64,000 bases of DNA, taken from Flavobacterium glycines (GTDB lineage Bacteria; Bacteroidota; Bacteroidia; Flavobacteriales; Flavobacteriaceae). The position numbers and the translations under genes were made by a program. Of this stretch, positions 16,121 through 26,170 are shown in pieces. Numbering within the stretch: the stretch's first letter is position 1; every line of letters begins with the position of its first letter. The stretch is from positions 1-64,000 of the forward strand of contig NZ_FNEO01000008.1 in assembly GCF_900100165.1 (NCBI RefSeq). The letters run 5' to 3'. The notes below the pieces were generated by a model, which was not told where the DNA came from, did not search any database, and saw only the letters and a program-made list of their open reading frames with translations.

Positions 16121-17107
16121 ATGCTAAAATCAATTAAAAAAATAGGTGTTTTAACCTCAGGTGGAGATTCACCGGGGATGAATGCCGCAATACGTTCAGT
16201 AGTTCGAACCTGTGCGTATCATAATATTGAATGTGTTGGGATTTACAGAGGATATCAGGGGATGATTGAAGGTGACTTCGAAGAAATGGGACCTCGCAGT
16301 GTAAATAATATTATTAATAAAGGAGGAACGATTTTAAAATCGGCGCGTTCAGCTGAATTCAGAACTCCTGAAGGTAGAAAAAAGGCTCATGAAAACCTTT
16401 TGAAAGCCGGAATTGAAGCTTTAGTAGTCATTGGAGGAGATGGTACTTTTACAGGAGCTTTGATTTTTAATTCGGAATATAATTTTCCGGTTATGGGGAT
16501 TCCGGGAACTATCGATAATGATATTTACGGAACAACTCATACTTTAGGATATGATACCGCTTTGAATACTGTAGTGGACTGTATTGATAAAATTAGAGAT
16601 ACAGCCAGTTCTCACAACCGTTTATTCTTTGTAGAAGTAATGGGAAGAGATGCCGGACACATTGCTTTGAATGCAGGAATTGCAGGTGGTGCTGAGGAAA
16701 TTTTAATACCAGAAGAAGATTTAGGATTAGATCGTTTGTTGGAATCACTTCAAAAAAGTAAAGCATCCGGAAAATCATCCAGTATTGTTGTAATTGCAGA
16801 AGGAGATAAAATTGGTAAAAACGTATTCGAATTAAAAGATTATGTTGATGCTAATTTGCCAGAGTATGATGTTCGTGTATCTGTATTAGGACACATGCAA
16901 CGTGGTGGTTCACCATCTTGTTTTGACAGAGTTTTAGCTAGTCGTTTAGGAGTTAAAGCGGTTGAATCTTTATTAGATGGGGTTTCTAATTTTATGGTAG
17001 GATTAAAAAATGATTCGGTAAATCTTACACCTTTATCATTAGCTATCAAAGGAAAGTCAGAAATCGATCGTGAATTATTGCGTGTTTCAGATATTATCAC
17101 AACTTAA
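16121..17107 (+). CDS. pfkA: ATP-dependent 6-phosphofructokinase
   Basis: A 328-residue PfkA, the committed step of glycolysis (fructose 6-phosphate plus ATP to fructose 1,6-bisphosphate). Visible motifs are GGDSPG (14-19), GGDGTF (105-110), the catalytic loop PGTIDND (128-134) and MGRDAGH (174-180). A Gly rather than an Asp after GGD is the ATP-type signature, as opposed to the pyrophosphate-dependent type. Length and start (MLKSIKKIGVLTSGG) are normal for bacteria. gapA follows 79 nt downstream with its own promoter box, so the two glycolytic genes are neighbours but not tightly fused. Confidence 0.96.
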   Translation: MLKSIKKIGVLTSGGDSPGMNAAIRSVVRTCAYHNIECVGIYRGYQGMIEGDFEEMGPRSVNNIINKGGTILKSARSAEFRTPEGRKKAHENLLKAGIEALVVIGGDGTFTGALIFNSEYNFPVMGIPGTIDNDIYGTTHTLGYDTALNTVVDCIDKIRDTASSHNRLFFVEVMGRDAGHIALNAGIAGGAEEILIPEEDLGLDRLLESLQKSKASGKSSSIVVIAEGDKIGKNVFELKDYVDANLPEYDVRVSVLGHMQRGGSPSCFDRVLASRLGVKAVESLLDGVSNFMVGLKNDSVNLTPLSLAIKGKSEIDRELLRVSDIITT

Positions 17108-17177
17108 AAAAAATTGTAGCAAAATTAATTATTAAATTTGCCGGAATTTTGTCAATCAAATAATAAACAATAAATAA

Positions 17178-18191
<1,014 letters not shown>

Positions 18192-18213
18192 TCCAGAAAT
18201 AATTATATTAGAG

Positions 18214-18246
18214 AATCCCGTTATTAATTATTTTAACGGGATTTTC
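18214..18246 (+). terminator. intrinsic terminator after gapA
   Basis: Arms AATCCCGTTA (18214-18223) and TAACGGGATT (18234-18243) form a perfect stem with a 10-nt loop, followed by TTCTATTTTTATA. It sits 23 nt past the gapA stop. Confidence 0.82.
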
Positions 18247-18339
18247 TATTTTTATATCTTTAATTAATTGTAAAAAACACATTTTTAATTAAAGGGAAAC
18301 TAAAATCTAAAAACACTAATCTAAAAAAAACTAAAATAA

Positions 18340-19191
18340 ATGAAATTAATAGTTGACAGTGGTTCTACTAAAGCTGATTGGATTGCAATAGACGATCAGG
18401 GAAAAGTATTGTTTACTACCCAAACTTTAGGGTTAAATCCTGAAATTCTGGAAGGAGATCAAATTATAGCACGTGTTGATGATCGTTTTGACTTACAGCA
18501 AAGCAAAAAAACGGCAACTCATTTGTTTTTCTATGGTGCCGGATGCGGAACGGACAGAATGAAAATTGCTTTGAAAGAAGTTTTTCAAAAGTATTTTGTA
18601 AATGCTGAAGTTGTAGTTGAAGAGGATACGTATGCTGCAGTGTATGCAACGACTCCTAAAGATCAAAAAGCGATTGTATGTATTTTAGGTACAGGTTCTA
18701 ATTGCAGTTATTTTGATGGGTCAAAATTACATCAAAAGGTACAATCGTTAGGTTATATTGTAATGGATGATGCCAGTGGAAATGTTTTTGGAAAAGAATT
18801 AATCAGAAAATACTATTTCAATAAAATGCCGAAGGATTTAGCAGTTGAATTTGAAAAAGAATTTAATGTTGATCCGGATTTTATTAAAAGTAAATTATAT
18901 AAAGAAGAAAATCCGAATGCTTATTTAGCGACATTTGCTAAGTTTTTAATCCAACATAAGGATACGGAATTTTGCCAAAAAATCATTCGAAAAGGAATGA
19001 AATCTTTTATTAAAAATTATGTGATGCAATATGATAATTGCCATGAGGTTCCGGTACATTTTGTAGGTTCTATTGCGTTTTATTTAAAAGATGAATTACA
19101 ACATGCTTTTGATAAATACAATTTGGAATTAGGGAATGTATTGAGAAGACCTATTGATGGATTGATTTCGTTTCACGTAGCTAATCAATAA
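18340..19191 (+). CDS. N-acetylglucosamine kinase-like BadF/BcrA/BcrD ATPase
   Basis: A 283-residue ASKHA-fold kinase of the BadF/BcrAD type, the group that contains N-acetylglucosamine kinase of Bacteroidota. Visible motifs are the phosphate-1 loop IVDSGSTKADW (4-14), a second loop ILGTGSNCSYFDG, and the region GYIVMDDASGNVFGKELI that carries the adenosine and sugar contacts. Family members phosphorylate amino sugars for cell-wall recycling. Substrate is not proven here. It starts 94 nt after the gapA terminator and is followed 5 nt later by mgsA, so these two form an operon. Confidence 0.82.
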   Translation: MKLIVDSGSTKADWIAIDDQGKVLFTTQTLGLNPEILEGDQIIARVDDRFDLQQSKKTATHLFFYGAGCGTDRMKIALKEVFQKYFVNAEVVVEEDTYAAVYATTPKDQKAIVCILGTGSNCSYFDGSKLHQKVQSLGYIVMDDASGNVFGKELIRKYYFNKMPKDLAVEFEKEFNVDPDFIKSKLYKEENPNAYLATFAKFLIQHKDTEFCQKIIRKGMKSFIKNYVMQYDNCHEVPVHFVGSIAFYLKDELQHAFDKYNLELGNVLRRPIDGLISFHVANQ

Positions 19192-19196
19192 GAATT

Positions 19197-19571
19197 ATGG
19201 AAATTGCTATTATTTCACACGATGGAAAAAAGGCTGACATGGTTCAGTTTTTAAATAAAAATAAAGATATTTTATCTAAAGAGAGTGTTCAGCTTATTGC
19301 TACAGGAACAACTGGGGGAAGAGCTGAAAAAGCAGGTTTTAAAGTAACAAAAATGCTTTCGGGGCCTCTTGGTGGTGATGCACAAATTGCGGGTAGAGTA
19401 GCTGAAGGTAAAACCAATATGGTTTTCTTTTTTAAAGATCCTTTGGCAAGTCACCCACATGAACCAGACGTTAATATGCTGGTTCGTGTATGTGATGTGC
19501 ATAATGTGCCATTGGCAACTAATGAAGCTACCGCTCAATTATTGTTAGATGCTATTGCGACTAGATTGTAG
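19197..19571 (+). CDS. mgsA: methylglyoxal synthase
   Basis: A 124-residue MgsA, which converts dihydroxyacetone phosphate to methylglyoxal and phosphate as a bypass of lower glycolysis. The catalytic residues of the family are in place: Asp61 in GPLGGDAQ, Asp81 in KDPL, and His88 and Asp91 in HPHEPD. The phosphate-binding GTTGGRAEK stretch is also there. Length is normal for the single-domain form. The gene is 5 nt downstream of the sugar kinase, and its last 11 nt overlap the end of the convergent ridA gene. With pfkA and gapA nearby, the region is a small triose-phosphate cluster. Confidence 0.95.
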   Translation: MEIAIISHDGKKADMVQFLNKNKDILSKESVQLIATGTTGGRAEKAGFKVTKMLSGPLGGDAQIAGRVAEGKTNMVFFFKDPLASHPHEPDVNMLVRVCDVHNVPLATNEATAQLLLDAIATRL

Positions 19572-19941
19572 CAATTACAGAGATTTCAATATTTACATTT
19601 TTAGGCAAACATGCCACCTGAACCGTTTCACGAGCTGGAGCGGTTTTTTCATTAAAATAAGAACCATAAACGGTATTGATAGTGCCAAAATCGTTCATAT
19701 TCATAATGAAAATTGTGGACTTGATTACGTTTTCAAAAGTCATTCCTGCTGCTTCCAAAATAGCTTTTATATTTTTCATAACCTGCTTTGTTTCGGCTTC
19801 AATGGATGAAGTTACTAAAGTCCCGTCGGCAGGGTTAATTGCAATTTGTCCGGAAGTATAAAGCATATTTCCTGTAAGCACTGCCTGATTGTAGGGACCA
19901 ATAGGAGCTGGTGCATTTTCTGTGAAAATTATTTTTTTCAT
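19561..19941 (-). CDS. ridA: RidA family enamine/imine deaminase
   Basis: A 126-residue RidA/YjgF protein, which hydrolyses reactive 2-aminoacrylate-type enamines made by PLP enzymes. It starts MKKIIFTENAPAPIGPYNQAV and has LYTSGQIAINP, the strand VIKSTIFIMNMNDF and the catalytic Arg in PARETVQVACLPK, followed by VNIEISVIA. Length and order fit the family closely. It is convergent with mgsA, and the 3' ends overlap by 11 nt, so the two transcripts must overlap antisense at their ends unless they stop inside each other. Confidence 0.94.
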   Translation of the reverse strand: MKKIIFTENAPAPIGPYNQAVLTGNMLYTSGQIAINPADGTLVTSSIEAETKQVMKNIKAILEAAGMTFENVIKSTIFIMNMNDFGTINTVYGSYFNEKTAPARETVQVACLPKNVNIEISVIATI

Positions 19942-19997
19942 TTTGATATCAATTTATTAGAAGTGAAAAATATACCGTATTTATATTTTAGGAAAAA

Positions 19998-22697
19998 TTA
20001 TCGGTTAGGATAATTGCGTTTTTCCCATTTAATATCGCTTAAGATTCCTGATTTAATTCCGATAAAGAAATTCCAGTTCGCATTGGTTCCAAACGGAGTC
20101 CAGTTAAAACTCATTCTCCAGCTTGCTAAATCGCGTTCAAAGCGTAATTGAGTGTAAGTTACACCTTTTTGAACAAAATCGTATCCTGTAGAAATACCTA
20201 CTTTCCACTTAGAAGTTAAGTCGGTATTAGCTGAAATCATTAGTGAGTTTCCTGAGATTTTATTTTCACGATTGTTATTGCTGTACGTAAAAGAATAAGC
20301 AAAGGTCATGTCCCATGGGATTTTTGAGCGGAAAAATTCAGAAACTGTGTCTTCGCCTTCTTCTTCACTTCCGTCAAACATACTTTTTCTGTTATCATTT
20401 AGATCAGTAGCGGTTCCAAAAAGATCATCTTCACGACCACCGTTTCTTGTGGTTTGTGATTCTTTGGATTTGTCTTTTTTATTATCCTTGTCTTTGCTGG
20501 AAAGCGCATAGTTCAAAGTAATATTGGCACTTGTCATTCTAAACAAGCTTCCACCGTTTTCAATATTGTATTTGTTAATTCGCTGACCTGAATTATCAAT
20601 GGCATAAGGGTCCAAGGTGGCAGCTAAATTAGCATTTAATTTGTTTTCAAAAAACTGAGCTCCTGTACTTACTCTGACAGGTGACCAGGCTAGTGTGGTA
20701 ACTCCATCAGCATCTAAATTGTAACTTGTAGAGAAATTTAAATTGTTTAACAACATTACTTTTTTAGGTTCTGTTTTCGTGGTGTCACTATCGGTAACCT
20801 TAGCTTCAAAAGTATTACTTACACTAATTCCCAATATGTTAGAATTGCTTAAACCCGGAGCGCCAAATATACCACCTTCAAAACGGGTGTATTTTTTATC
20901 CATTTTACCACTTGCATCAGAAGAATAGGTGTCGTAATATTTTTCAAAGCTTGGTGTGTAAGCATAAGAGAATGAAGGACGAATTACGTGTCTGATGGCT
21001 TGTATTTTTTTATTTTCACCAAAATTAAAAGTACCATATATAGTAGTTCCTAAACTGGCAGAGAAATTATAGGTTCTAAAAGCGTCAAAACCATTTACGG
21101 TTCTGTCTACAACAGTACTTTTGTCACTATCATAGGATTTTCGAATTGTTTTTGTATACCAAATCTCTTCATAGTTAGCTGATGTAGTAGCACTAAAGTA
21201 TTTGAATAATTTGAAATTGGTACTTAACGGAATACTGTGTTGGAAGCCTATTTTAGCATCTTTGAACATTTCTGGTTTGAAAAATAAAGAGTCGGTTGTG
21301 TTGATATAATTTCTACCGTTTAAATTATATTGTAAGTTGATGTTTTTAAAGAATCCTTTTTTAACTCCATCTTTTCCAACAAAAGGGTACATTCTGTCCA
21401 AACTAAACTGTAAGGTAGGAAGTGTCATGTTGATGGATTCGGTTTGCGTGTTTTGTGAGTGTGTTGCCGATAAAGATAATCGGGCCTGAGGGATAATATT
21501 GAATGTTTTCGAATAGGAAATCGAAGAACTTAAAGTATTGTTTAATGAAGAACCTACATTGGATTGATTGATAGATTGTCTAAAATATTTACTGCTACCC
21601 ATATTAACAGAAGCAGAGAAACTGGAATTTGGATTTGCTTTAGAATCTCTGGAATGCGACCATTGAATATTGTAAATATTTTGTCTGGAATAATCCGGAT
21701 AACCTCTTTCACTATTGATAAGGTTTTCAAAACGAACGTTTATATTTCCTCTAAATTTATATCTCTTGGCATAAGAAGATTCAAATCGCATCCCGTAACT
21801 TCCATTGGTATAATAATCTCCTAAAACGGTCAAGTCGTAATGATCGCTTAAAGCAAAATAATATCCTCCGTTTTGTAAAGAGAATCCACGTGTATTTGAG
21901 TCGTTATAACTAGGTAATATCAATCCCGAAACACTGGTTTCTTTATTCATTGGAAAAAAAGCAAAAGGCAAGGCTATAGGAGTAGGCACATCGGCAATAA
22001 CAAGGTTAGTGAGTCCTGTAATTACTTTTTTACCGGGGATGAATTTTACTTTTGAGGTTCTGAAATAATATTCCGGATTTTCTTTATTAGTAGAAGTGGT
22101 AAAGCGGGCTCCTTTTAAGAAGTAAACCGAATCGTTTTCTTTTTTTGTGATAGCTGCTTTTACGTTAAATTCTCCCTGGTCTGTCCTGGAATTCCAGATA
22201 AGGGCTTTTTTGGTTTTGAAATTAAAACGAATTGAGTCCGGTTCTACTACATTTGAACCTTGTTTGAAGTTGGGGTATTGGGTGTATTTTCCGGTAGAGT
22301 CCTTAATTCTACCTGCATAAACTTCGTTTTTTTCATAATCCATTACAATTTTACCTGATTTTAGTTCTATATCCTGGTAATAAAGTTCGGCATTATCATA
22401 AAGAGTAATTAATTTACGTTTTTGATCAATTTTAGCGTATTTATCAGCTTTGTATTTTACTTTTCCTTCAAGAAAAGCCTTTTTAGGTTTTATACTATCG
22501 GTTTTAATACTGTCTTTTTCTTTTTTAACTGTATCGTTTACAGTGGTTTTTGCTTTACTATCTGTTACTGATCCTTTTTTTGGTTGAATTTCAGTAATTG
22601 GCTTTCTTTTTTTAGAAATATCTTGTGAATATATGTCAGATGCCCCAAATGTTAGGAAAAATGATAATAAAACGATATGAAATAAGTTTGTGTGCAA
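19998..22697 (-). CDS. LptD/OstA-like LPS assembly outer-membrane protein
   Basis: An 899-residue protein with a signal peptide (MHTNLFHIVLLSFFLTFGAS). An OstA/LptA-like jellyroll region is visible at about 75-180 (GKVKYKADKYAKID, LITLYDNAELYYQDIELKSG, DYEKNEVYAG). The remainder is a long beta-barrel rich in alternating aromatic and polar residues. It ends with RFERDLASWRMSFNWTPFG...NWNFFIGIKSG, typical of Bacteroidota LptD proteins. It would place lipopolysaccharide in the outer leaflet. It is much longer than enterobacterial LptD after the jellyroll and carries a low-complexity charged segment (SSKDKDNKKDKSKES). It is divergent from the first amidase gene. Confidence 0.88.
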   Translation of the reverse strand: MHTNLFHIVLLSFFLTFGASDIYSQDISKKRKPITEIQPKKGSVTDSKAKTTVNDTVKKEKDSIKTDSIKPKKAFLEGKVKYKADKYAKIDQKRKLITLYDNAELYYQDIELKSGKIVMDYEKNEVYAGRIKDSTGKYTQYPNFKQGSNVVEPDSIRFNFKTKKALIWNSRTDQGEFNVKAAITKKENDSVYFLKGARFTTSTNKENPEYYFRTSKVKFIPGKKVITGLTNLVIADVPTPIALPFAFFPMNKETSVSGLILPSYNDSNTRGFSLQNGGYYFALSDHYDLTVLGDYYTNGSYGMRFESSYAKRYKFRGNINVRFENLINSERGYPDYSRQNIYNIQWSHSRDSKANPNSSFSASVNMGSSKYFRQSINQSNVGSSLNNTLSSSISYSKTFNIIPQARLSLSATHSQNTQTESINMTLPTLQFSLDRMYPFVGKDGVKKGFFKNINLQYNLNGRNYINTTDSLFFKPEMFKDAKIGFQHSIPLSTNFKLFKYFSATTSANYEEIWYTKTIRKSYDSDKSTVVDRTVNGFDAFRTYNFSASLGTTIYGTFNFGENKKIQAIRHVIRPSFSYAYTPSFEKYYDTYSSDASGKMDKKYTRFEGGIFGAPGLSNSNILGISVSNTFEAKVTDSDTTKTEPKKVMLLNNLNFSTSYNLDADGVTTLAWSPVRVSTGAQFFENKLNANLAATLDPYAIDNSGQRINKYNIENGGSLFRMTSANITLNYALSSKDKDNKKDKSKESQTTRNGGREDDLFGTATDLNDNRKSMFDGSEEEGEDTVSEFFRSKIPWDMTFAYSFTYSNNNRENKISGNSLMISANTDLTSKWKVGISTGYDFVQKGVTYTQLRFERDLASWRMSFNWTPFGTNANWNFFIGIKSGILSDIKWEKRNYPNR

Positions 22698-22839
22698 AGG
22701 TATAAATGCTATTTTTGTAAAATTATGGTTCGGTTTTTGTCTTCTTAAATCGAATCTGATTTTTGGTCAAAAACTGGTCAAAAATAAGTAAATAATACTT
22801 CTATAGGAAATACGTTTTAATTAAAATTAACTTTTGCGG

Positions 22840-23937
22840 ATGAAAATCAATTATAGGAACCCACTTTTAAGTGTTATTTTGATGTTAGTTCTTTGTAATT
22901 CAGTTTTTTCGCAAAAAAAACACAGTTTTACAATCATTTTAGATGCCGGACACGGGGGAAAAGATCCCGGAAATACGTATCATGGTTATAAAGAAAAAGA
23001 AATTGCTTTAAAAACCACATTGAAGGTAGGAGAGTATCTTGAGAAAGACAGGGATTTTAAAATAATTTACACCCGTACAACTGATGTGTTTATTGACTTG
23101 GAAAAACGACCAAAAATAGCCAATAAGGCTAATGCTAAGCTTTTTGTTTCGATTCATTGTAATTCGGTTAAGAATTTTGGGCCTTCGGGTACGGAAACTT
23201 TTGTGATGGGATTGTCTCGCAGTGATATGAATATTGAAGTGGCTAAAAATGAAAACTCCGTTATTCTTTTAGAGAAAAATTATAAAGAAAAATATCTGGG
23301 ATTTGATCCTAAAAAACCGGAATCACTCATTGGCCTGAAAATGATGCAGGAAGAGAATTTGAACAGCAGCATCGATTTGGCTACTAAAATACAGGGTAAT
23401 TTTACAAAACATCTCAATAGGCATTCAAGAGGAGTGAAGCAACAGCCACTTTGGGTTTTGGATGCGGCTTATATGCCAAGTGTTTTAATTGAATTAGGTT
23501 TTCTTTCCAATAAGGAAGAAGGTGCTTTTTTGAATTCGGATGAGGGGCAGGAGAAAATGGCTAAGGGAATTGCGGAAGCAATCATTAGGTATAAAAATGA
23601 ATATTTTGGAGATGCTAAAAACTATTCGGAAGTTTCTCAAAAATCTGAAACTATTATCTCAAAAAAGACTAAAGACACTAAAGGCGATAATTCAAACGAT
23701 ACGGTTTATAAAGTTCAGATTGCAGTAAGTCCAAGAAAATTAAGTTTGGTGTCCAGTAATTTTAAAGGTTTGAAAAACATATCAAGTATGCAGGGGGATA
23801 GTATTTATAAATACATGTATGGTGAAACATCGGATATAAGTGAAGCGAAGAAAATGGAAAAAGAAGCTAAAAACAAAGGTTACTCGGATGCTTTTATTGT
23901 ACAAATTAAAGACGGCAAAAGCTCGAGAGTACGCTAA
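22840..23937 (+). CDS. N-acetylmuramoyl-L-alanine amidase (first of a tandem pair)
   Basis: A 365-residue Amidase_3 protein, which cuts the bond between MurNAc and L-Ala in peptidoglycan. A signal peptide (1-25) precedes the zinc ligands His38 (LDAGHGGKDPG), Glu54 (KEKEIAL) and His106 (SIHCNS), and the catalytic Glu218 (VLIELGF). After a short linker comes a SPOR-like end (VYKVQIAVSPRKL...NFKGLKN...YKYMYGETSD). The ATG at 22840 is chosen over a TTG six bases earlier. The box AACTTTTG ends only about 3 nt before the ATG, so the leader may be extremely short. A paralogue follows 46 nt later. Confidence 0.92.
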   Translation: MKINYRNPLLSVILMLVLCNSVFSQKKHSFTIILDAGHGGKDPGNTYHGYKEKEIALKTTLKVGEYLEKDRDFKIIYTRTTDVFIDLEKRPKIANKANAKLFVSIHCNSVKNFGPSGTETFVMGLSRSDMNIEVAKNENSVILLEKNYKEKYLGFDPKKPESLIGLKMMQEENLNSSIDLATKIQGNFTKHLNRHSRGVKQQPLWVLDAAYMPSVLIELGFLSNKEEGAFLNSDEGQEKMAKGIAEAIIRYKNEYFGDAKNYSEVSQKSETIISKKTKDTKGDNSNDTVYKVQIAVSPRKLSLVSSNFKGLKNISSMQGDSIYKYMYGETSDISEAKKMEKEAKNKGYSDAFIVQIKDGKSSRVR

Positions 23938-23983
23938 TGTTGCTAGAAATTAAGGACTAAATTTGTAAATTTGTAAAAATTTT

Positions 23984-25153
23984 ATGTTGAAACGAATGAA
24001 TAATTATAGAAAAACTCATGTATTGCTTGCTGCTTTAATGATGATGGTAAGTGGTGTTGTTTTTTCACAATCCGATCAGAATTTTAAGGTTACATTAGAT
24101 GCAGGTCATGGGGATCATGATTTTGGTGCGGCTTATAACGGTCATGTTGAAAAACATATTGCCTTGGCTGTAGTACTAAAGGTGGGTAAAATTTTAGAAG
24201 CATATCCTAAAATAGATGTTATATATACCCGTAAAACGGATGTTTTTATCGATTTAGTAGAAAGAGCTAATATCGCTAATCGCGCCAATGCTGATATATT
24301 TGTTTCTATTCATTGTAATGCTAATAGAAATACAGCTGCCGACGGAACAGAGACTTATGTGATGGGTATGACTAAAATTGCTTCTAACTTAGAAGCGGCT
24401 AAAAAAGAGAACTCGGTAATTACTCTGGAAAAGGACTATAAGAGAAAATACGAAGGTTTTGATCCCAATTCTCCCGAAACTATGATTGGTTTTACCTTAA
24501 TGCAGGAAGAGTATCTCGATAATAGTATTTCTCTGGCCAGTAAGGTAGAAGATCAATTTGCTCTTTTAGGAAAAAAAATTAGAGGAGGTGGTGTAAAACA
24601 GGCACCTTATATGGTATTGCATAAAGCATACATGCCAAGGGTTTTGATAGAAATGGGATTTATATCTAATTATGCTGAAGGTAATATCTTAGATTCAGAA
24701 GAAGGTCAGAATGATATTGCCAGAGCTATTGCTAATGCGATTATTAGTTATAAAAATGAGTATTTCGGAGCAGGTGGCGATACCGATTCGGTGAAACCTT
24801 CACAACGAATGCTGGAACAGTCAGAAGATTCGGCTGCTAATACAAAATCGGATTCTAATTCGGATAATTCTAATCAAAATAAATCTGCACAAGTCAATTC
24901 GGGTGTTGTTTTTAAGGTTCAATTGGCGGTTTCTAAAAGAAAATTAGAATTGCATCCTAAAAATTTCAAAGGATTGAAAAATGTCGCTATGGAATCTTTT
25001 GGTAAAAGTTATAAATATACCTACGGGGAAACTACTGATTATGAAGATTCAAAAAAACTTTTAGCAGAAGTAAAAGCTAAAGGTTTTGATTCTGCTTTTT
25101 TAATTGCTTACAAAAACGGCACCGAAATCGATATTCAGGATGCAATTAAATAA
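23984..25153 (+). CDS. N-acetylmuramoyl-L-alanine amidase (second of a tandem pair)
   Basis: A 389-residue paralogue of the preceding protein with the same layout. A signal peptide (to about 28) is followed by His42 (LDAGHGDHDFG), Glu56 (GHVEKHIAL), His110 (SIHCNA) and catalytic Glu213 (VLIEMGF). Then come a longer Ser/Asn/Asp-rich linker (about 250-300) and the same SPOR-like C-terminus (VFKVQLAVSKRKLELHPKNF). All zinc and catalytic residues are kept, so both copies should be active. It has its own promoter region with two back-to-back TAAATTTG boxes at 23958-23973. It probably acts in cell separation or wall turnover in the periplasm. Confidence 0.92.
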   Translation: MLKRMNNYRKTHVLLAALMMMVSGVVFSQSDQNFKVTLDAGHGDHDFGAAYNGHVEKHIALAVVLKVGKILEAYPKIDVIYTRKTDVFIDLVERANIANRANADIFVSIHCNANRNTAADGTETYVMGMTKIASNLEAAKKENSVITLEKDYKRKYEGFDPNSPETMIGFTLMQEEYLDNSISLASKVEDQFALLGKKIRGGGVKQAPYMVLHKAYMPRVLIEMGFISNYAEGNILDSEEGQNDIARAIANAIISYKNEYFGAGGDTDSVKPSQRMLEQSEDSAANTKSDSNSDNSNQNKSAQVNSGVVFKVQLAVSKRKLELHPKNFKGLKNVAMESFGKSYKYTYGETTDYEDSKKLLAEVKAKGFDSAFLIAYKNGTEIDIQDAIK

Positions 25154-25201
25154 CGTCAAGTTCTAATATTTATATTAAATTTGCACTAAATACTTACTAT
25201 T

Positions 25202-26164
25202 TTGAAATTAACAAGAGAAATTAAGACTGCAATTTTAGTAATCGCAGCAATTTTATTATTTATCTGGGGGTACAGTTTTTTAAAAGGCAGAGATCTTTTT
25301 AACAGTTATACTACATTGTATGTTGAATATGATAGTGTTGAAGGTTTATCTCCTTCTGCTGCGGTAACTATAAATGGTTTGGTTATCGGTAAAATAGAAC
25401 AAATCTCTATCAATCCTTCTAATGGAAGATTATTAGTGGAAATGCATATTAAAACTGATTTTCCTATTTCTAAAAAAAGTTCTGCTACTATTTATGAGCC
25501 TGGATTTATCGGAGGAAAACAAATTGCAATTGAACCTGATTTTTCAGATAAATCTGTGGTTAAACAAGGCGATAAGTTAATAGGGAATGTTCGCTTAGGA
25601 ATGACTGAGTCTTTGAGCAAAAAATTAGTTCCTCTTCAGGATAAAATCGAAAAATTATTAGTTAATGCCGATAAATTACTTACTGGTGTTAATACTGTTT
25701 TGGACAAAAATACGCAACAAGATTTAAAGAAAAGCTTCGCTAATTTAAGCAAAACATTGGAGCAGTTTCACCAGGCTTCATCTGGAGTGAATTCTTTAAT
25801 TGCTGAAAACAAAACGCAAATTAGTGGTATGGTATCTAATTTTAATAAGGTATCCAATAATTTTTCAAAAATTTCCGATTCTATAAATAAAGCCGATTTA
25901 GGAAAAACAGTTAAAAGTCTTAATACTACTTTAGCAAAGGTAAATGGTATTATGGCTGGTCTTGAAGCCGGCGATGGAAGTATGGGGAAATTGTTGAAGG
26001 ATGAAGCTTTTTATAATAATTTATCCAATACTTCAAAGGAGTTAGAATTATTGCTTCAGGATGTACGTTTATATCCAACCAGATATGTGAATGTTTCTCT
26101 TTTTGGAAAGAAAAACAAACCTTACAAAGGTCCTAATGACACCATTTCGAAAGCTAAAAAATAA
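25202..26164 (+). CDS. MlaD/MCE domain lipid-transport protein
   Basis: A 320-residue MCE-domain protein. One N-terminal membrane anchor (about 8-27, TAILVIAAILLFIWGYSFLK) is followed by the MCE domain (about 38-115), with YDSVEGLSPSAAVTINGLVIGKI and EPGFIGGKQIAI. A long helical region follows (about 140-270) with repeated Asn/Ser/Lys-rich heptads. Such proteins form ring-like lipid tunnels between membranes. The start codon is TTG at 25202, 18 nt after the box TAAATTTG (25176-25183). No ABC ATPase or permease partner lies next to it in this window. The iron-sulfur genes begin 6 nt later. Confidence 0.9.
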   Translation: MKLTREIKTAILVIAAILLFIWGYSFLKGRDLFNSYTTLYVEYDSVEGLSPSAAVTINGLVIGKIEQISINPSNGRLLVEMHIKTDFPISKKSSATIYEPGFIGGKQIAIEPDFSDKSVVKQGDKLIGNVRLGMTESLSKKLVPLQDKIEKLLVNADKLLTGVNTVLDKNTQQDLKKSFANLSKTLEQFHQASSGVNSLIAENKTQISGMVSNFNKVSNNFSKISDSINKADLGKTVKSLNTTLAKVNGIMAGLEAGDGSMGKLLKDEAFYNNLSNTSKELELLLQDVRLYPTRYVNVSLFGKKNKPYKGPNDTISKAKK

Positions 26165-26170
26165 TATACT

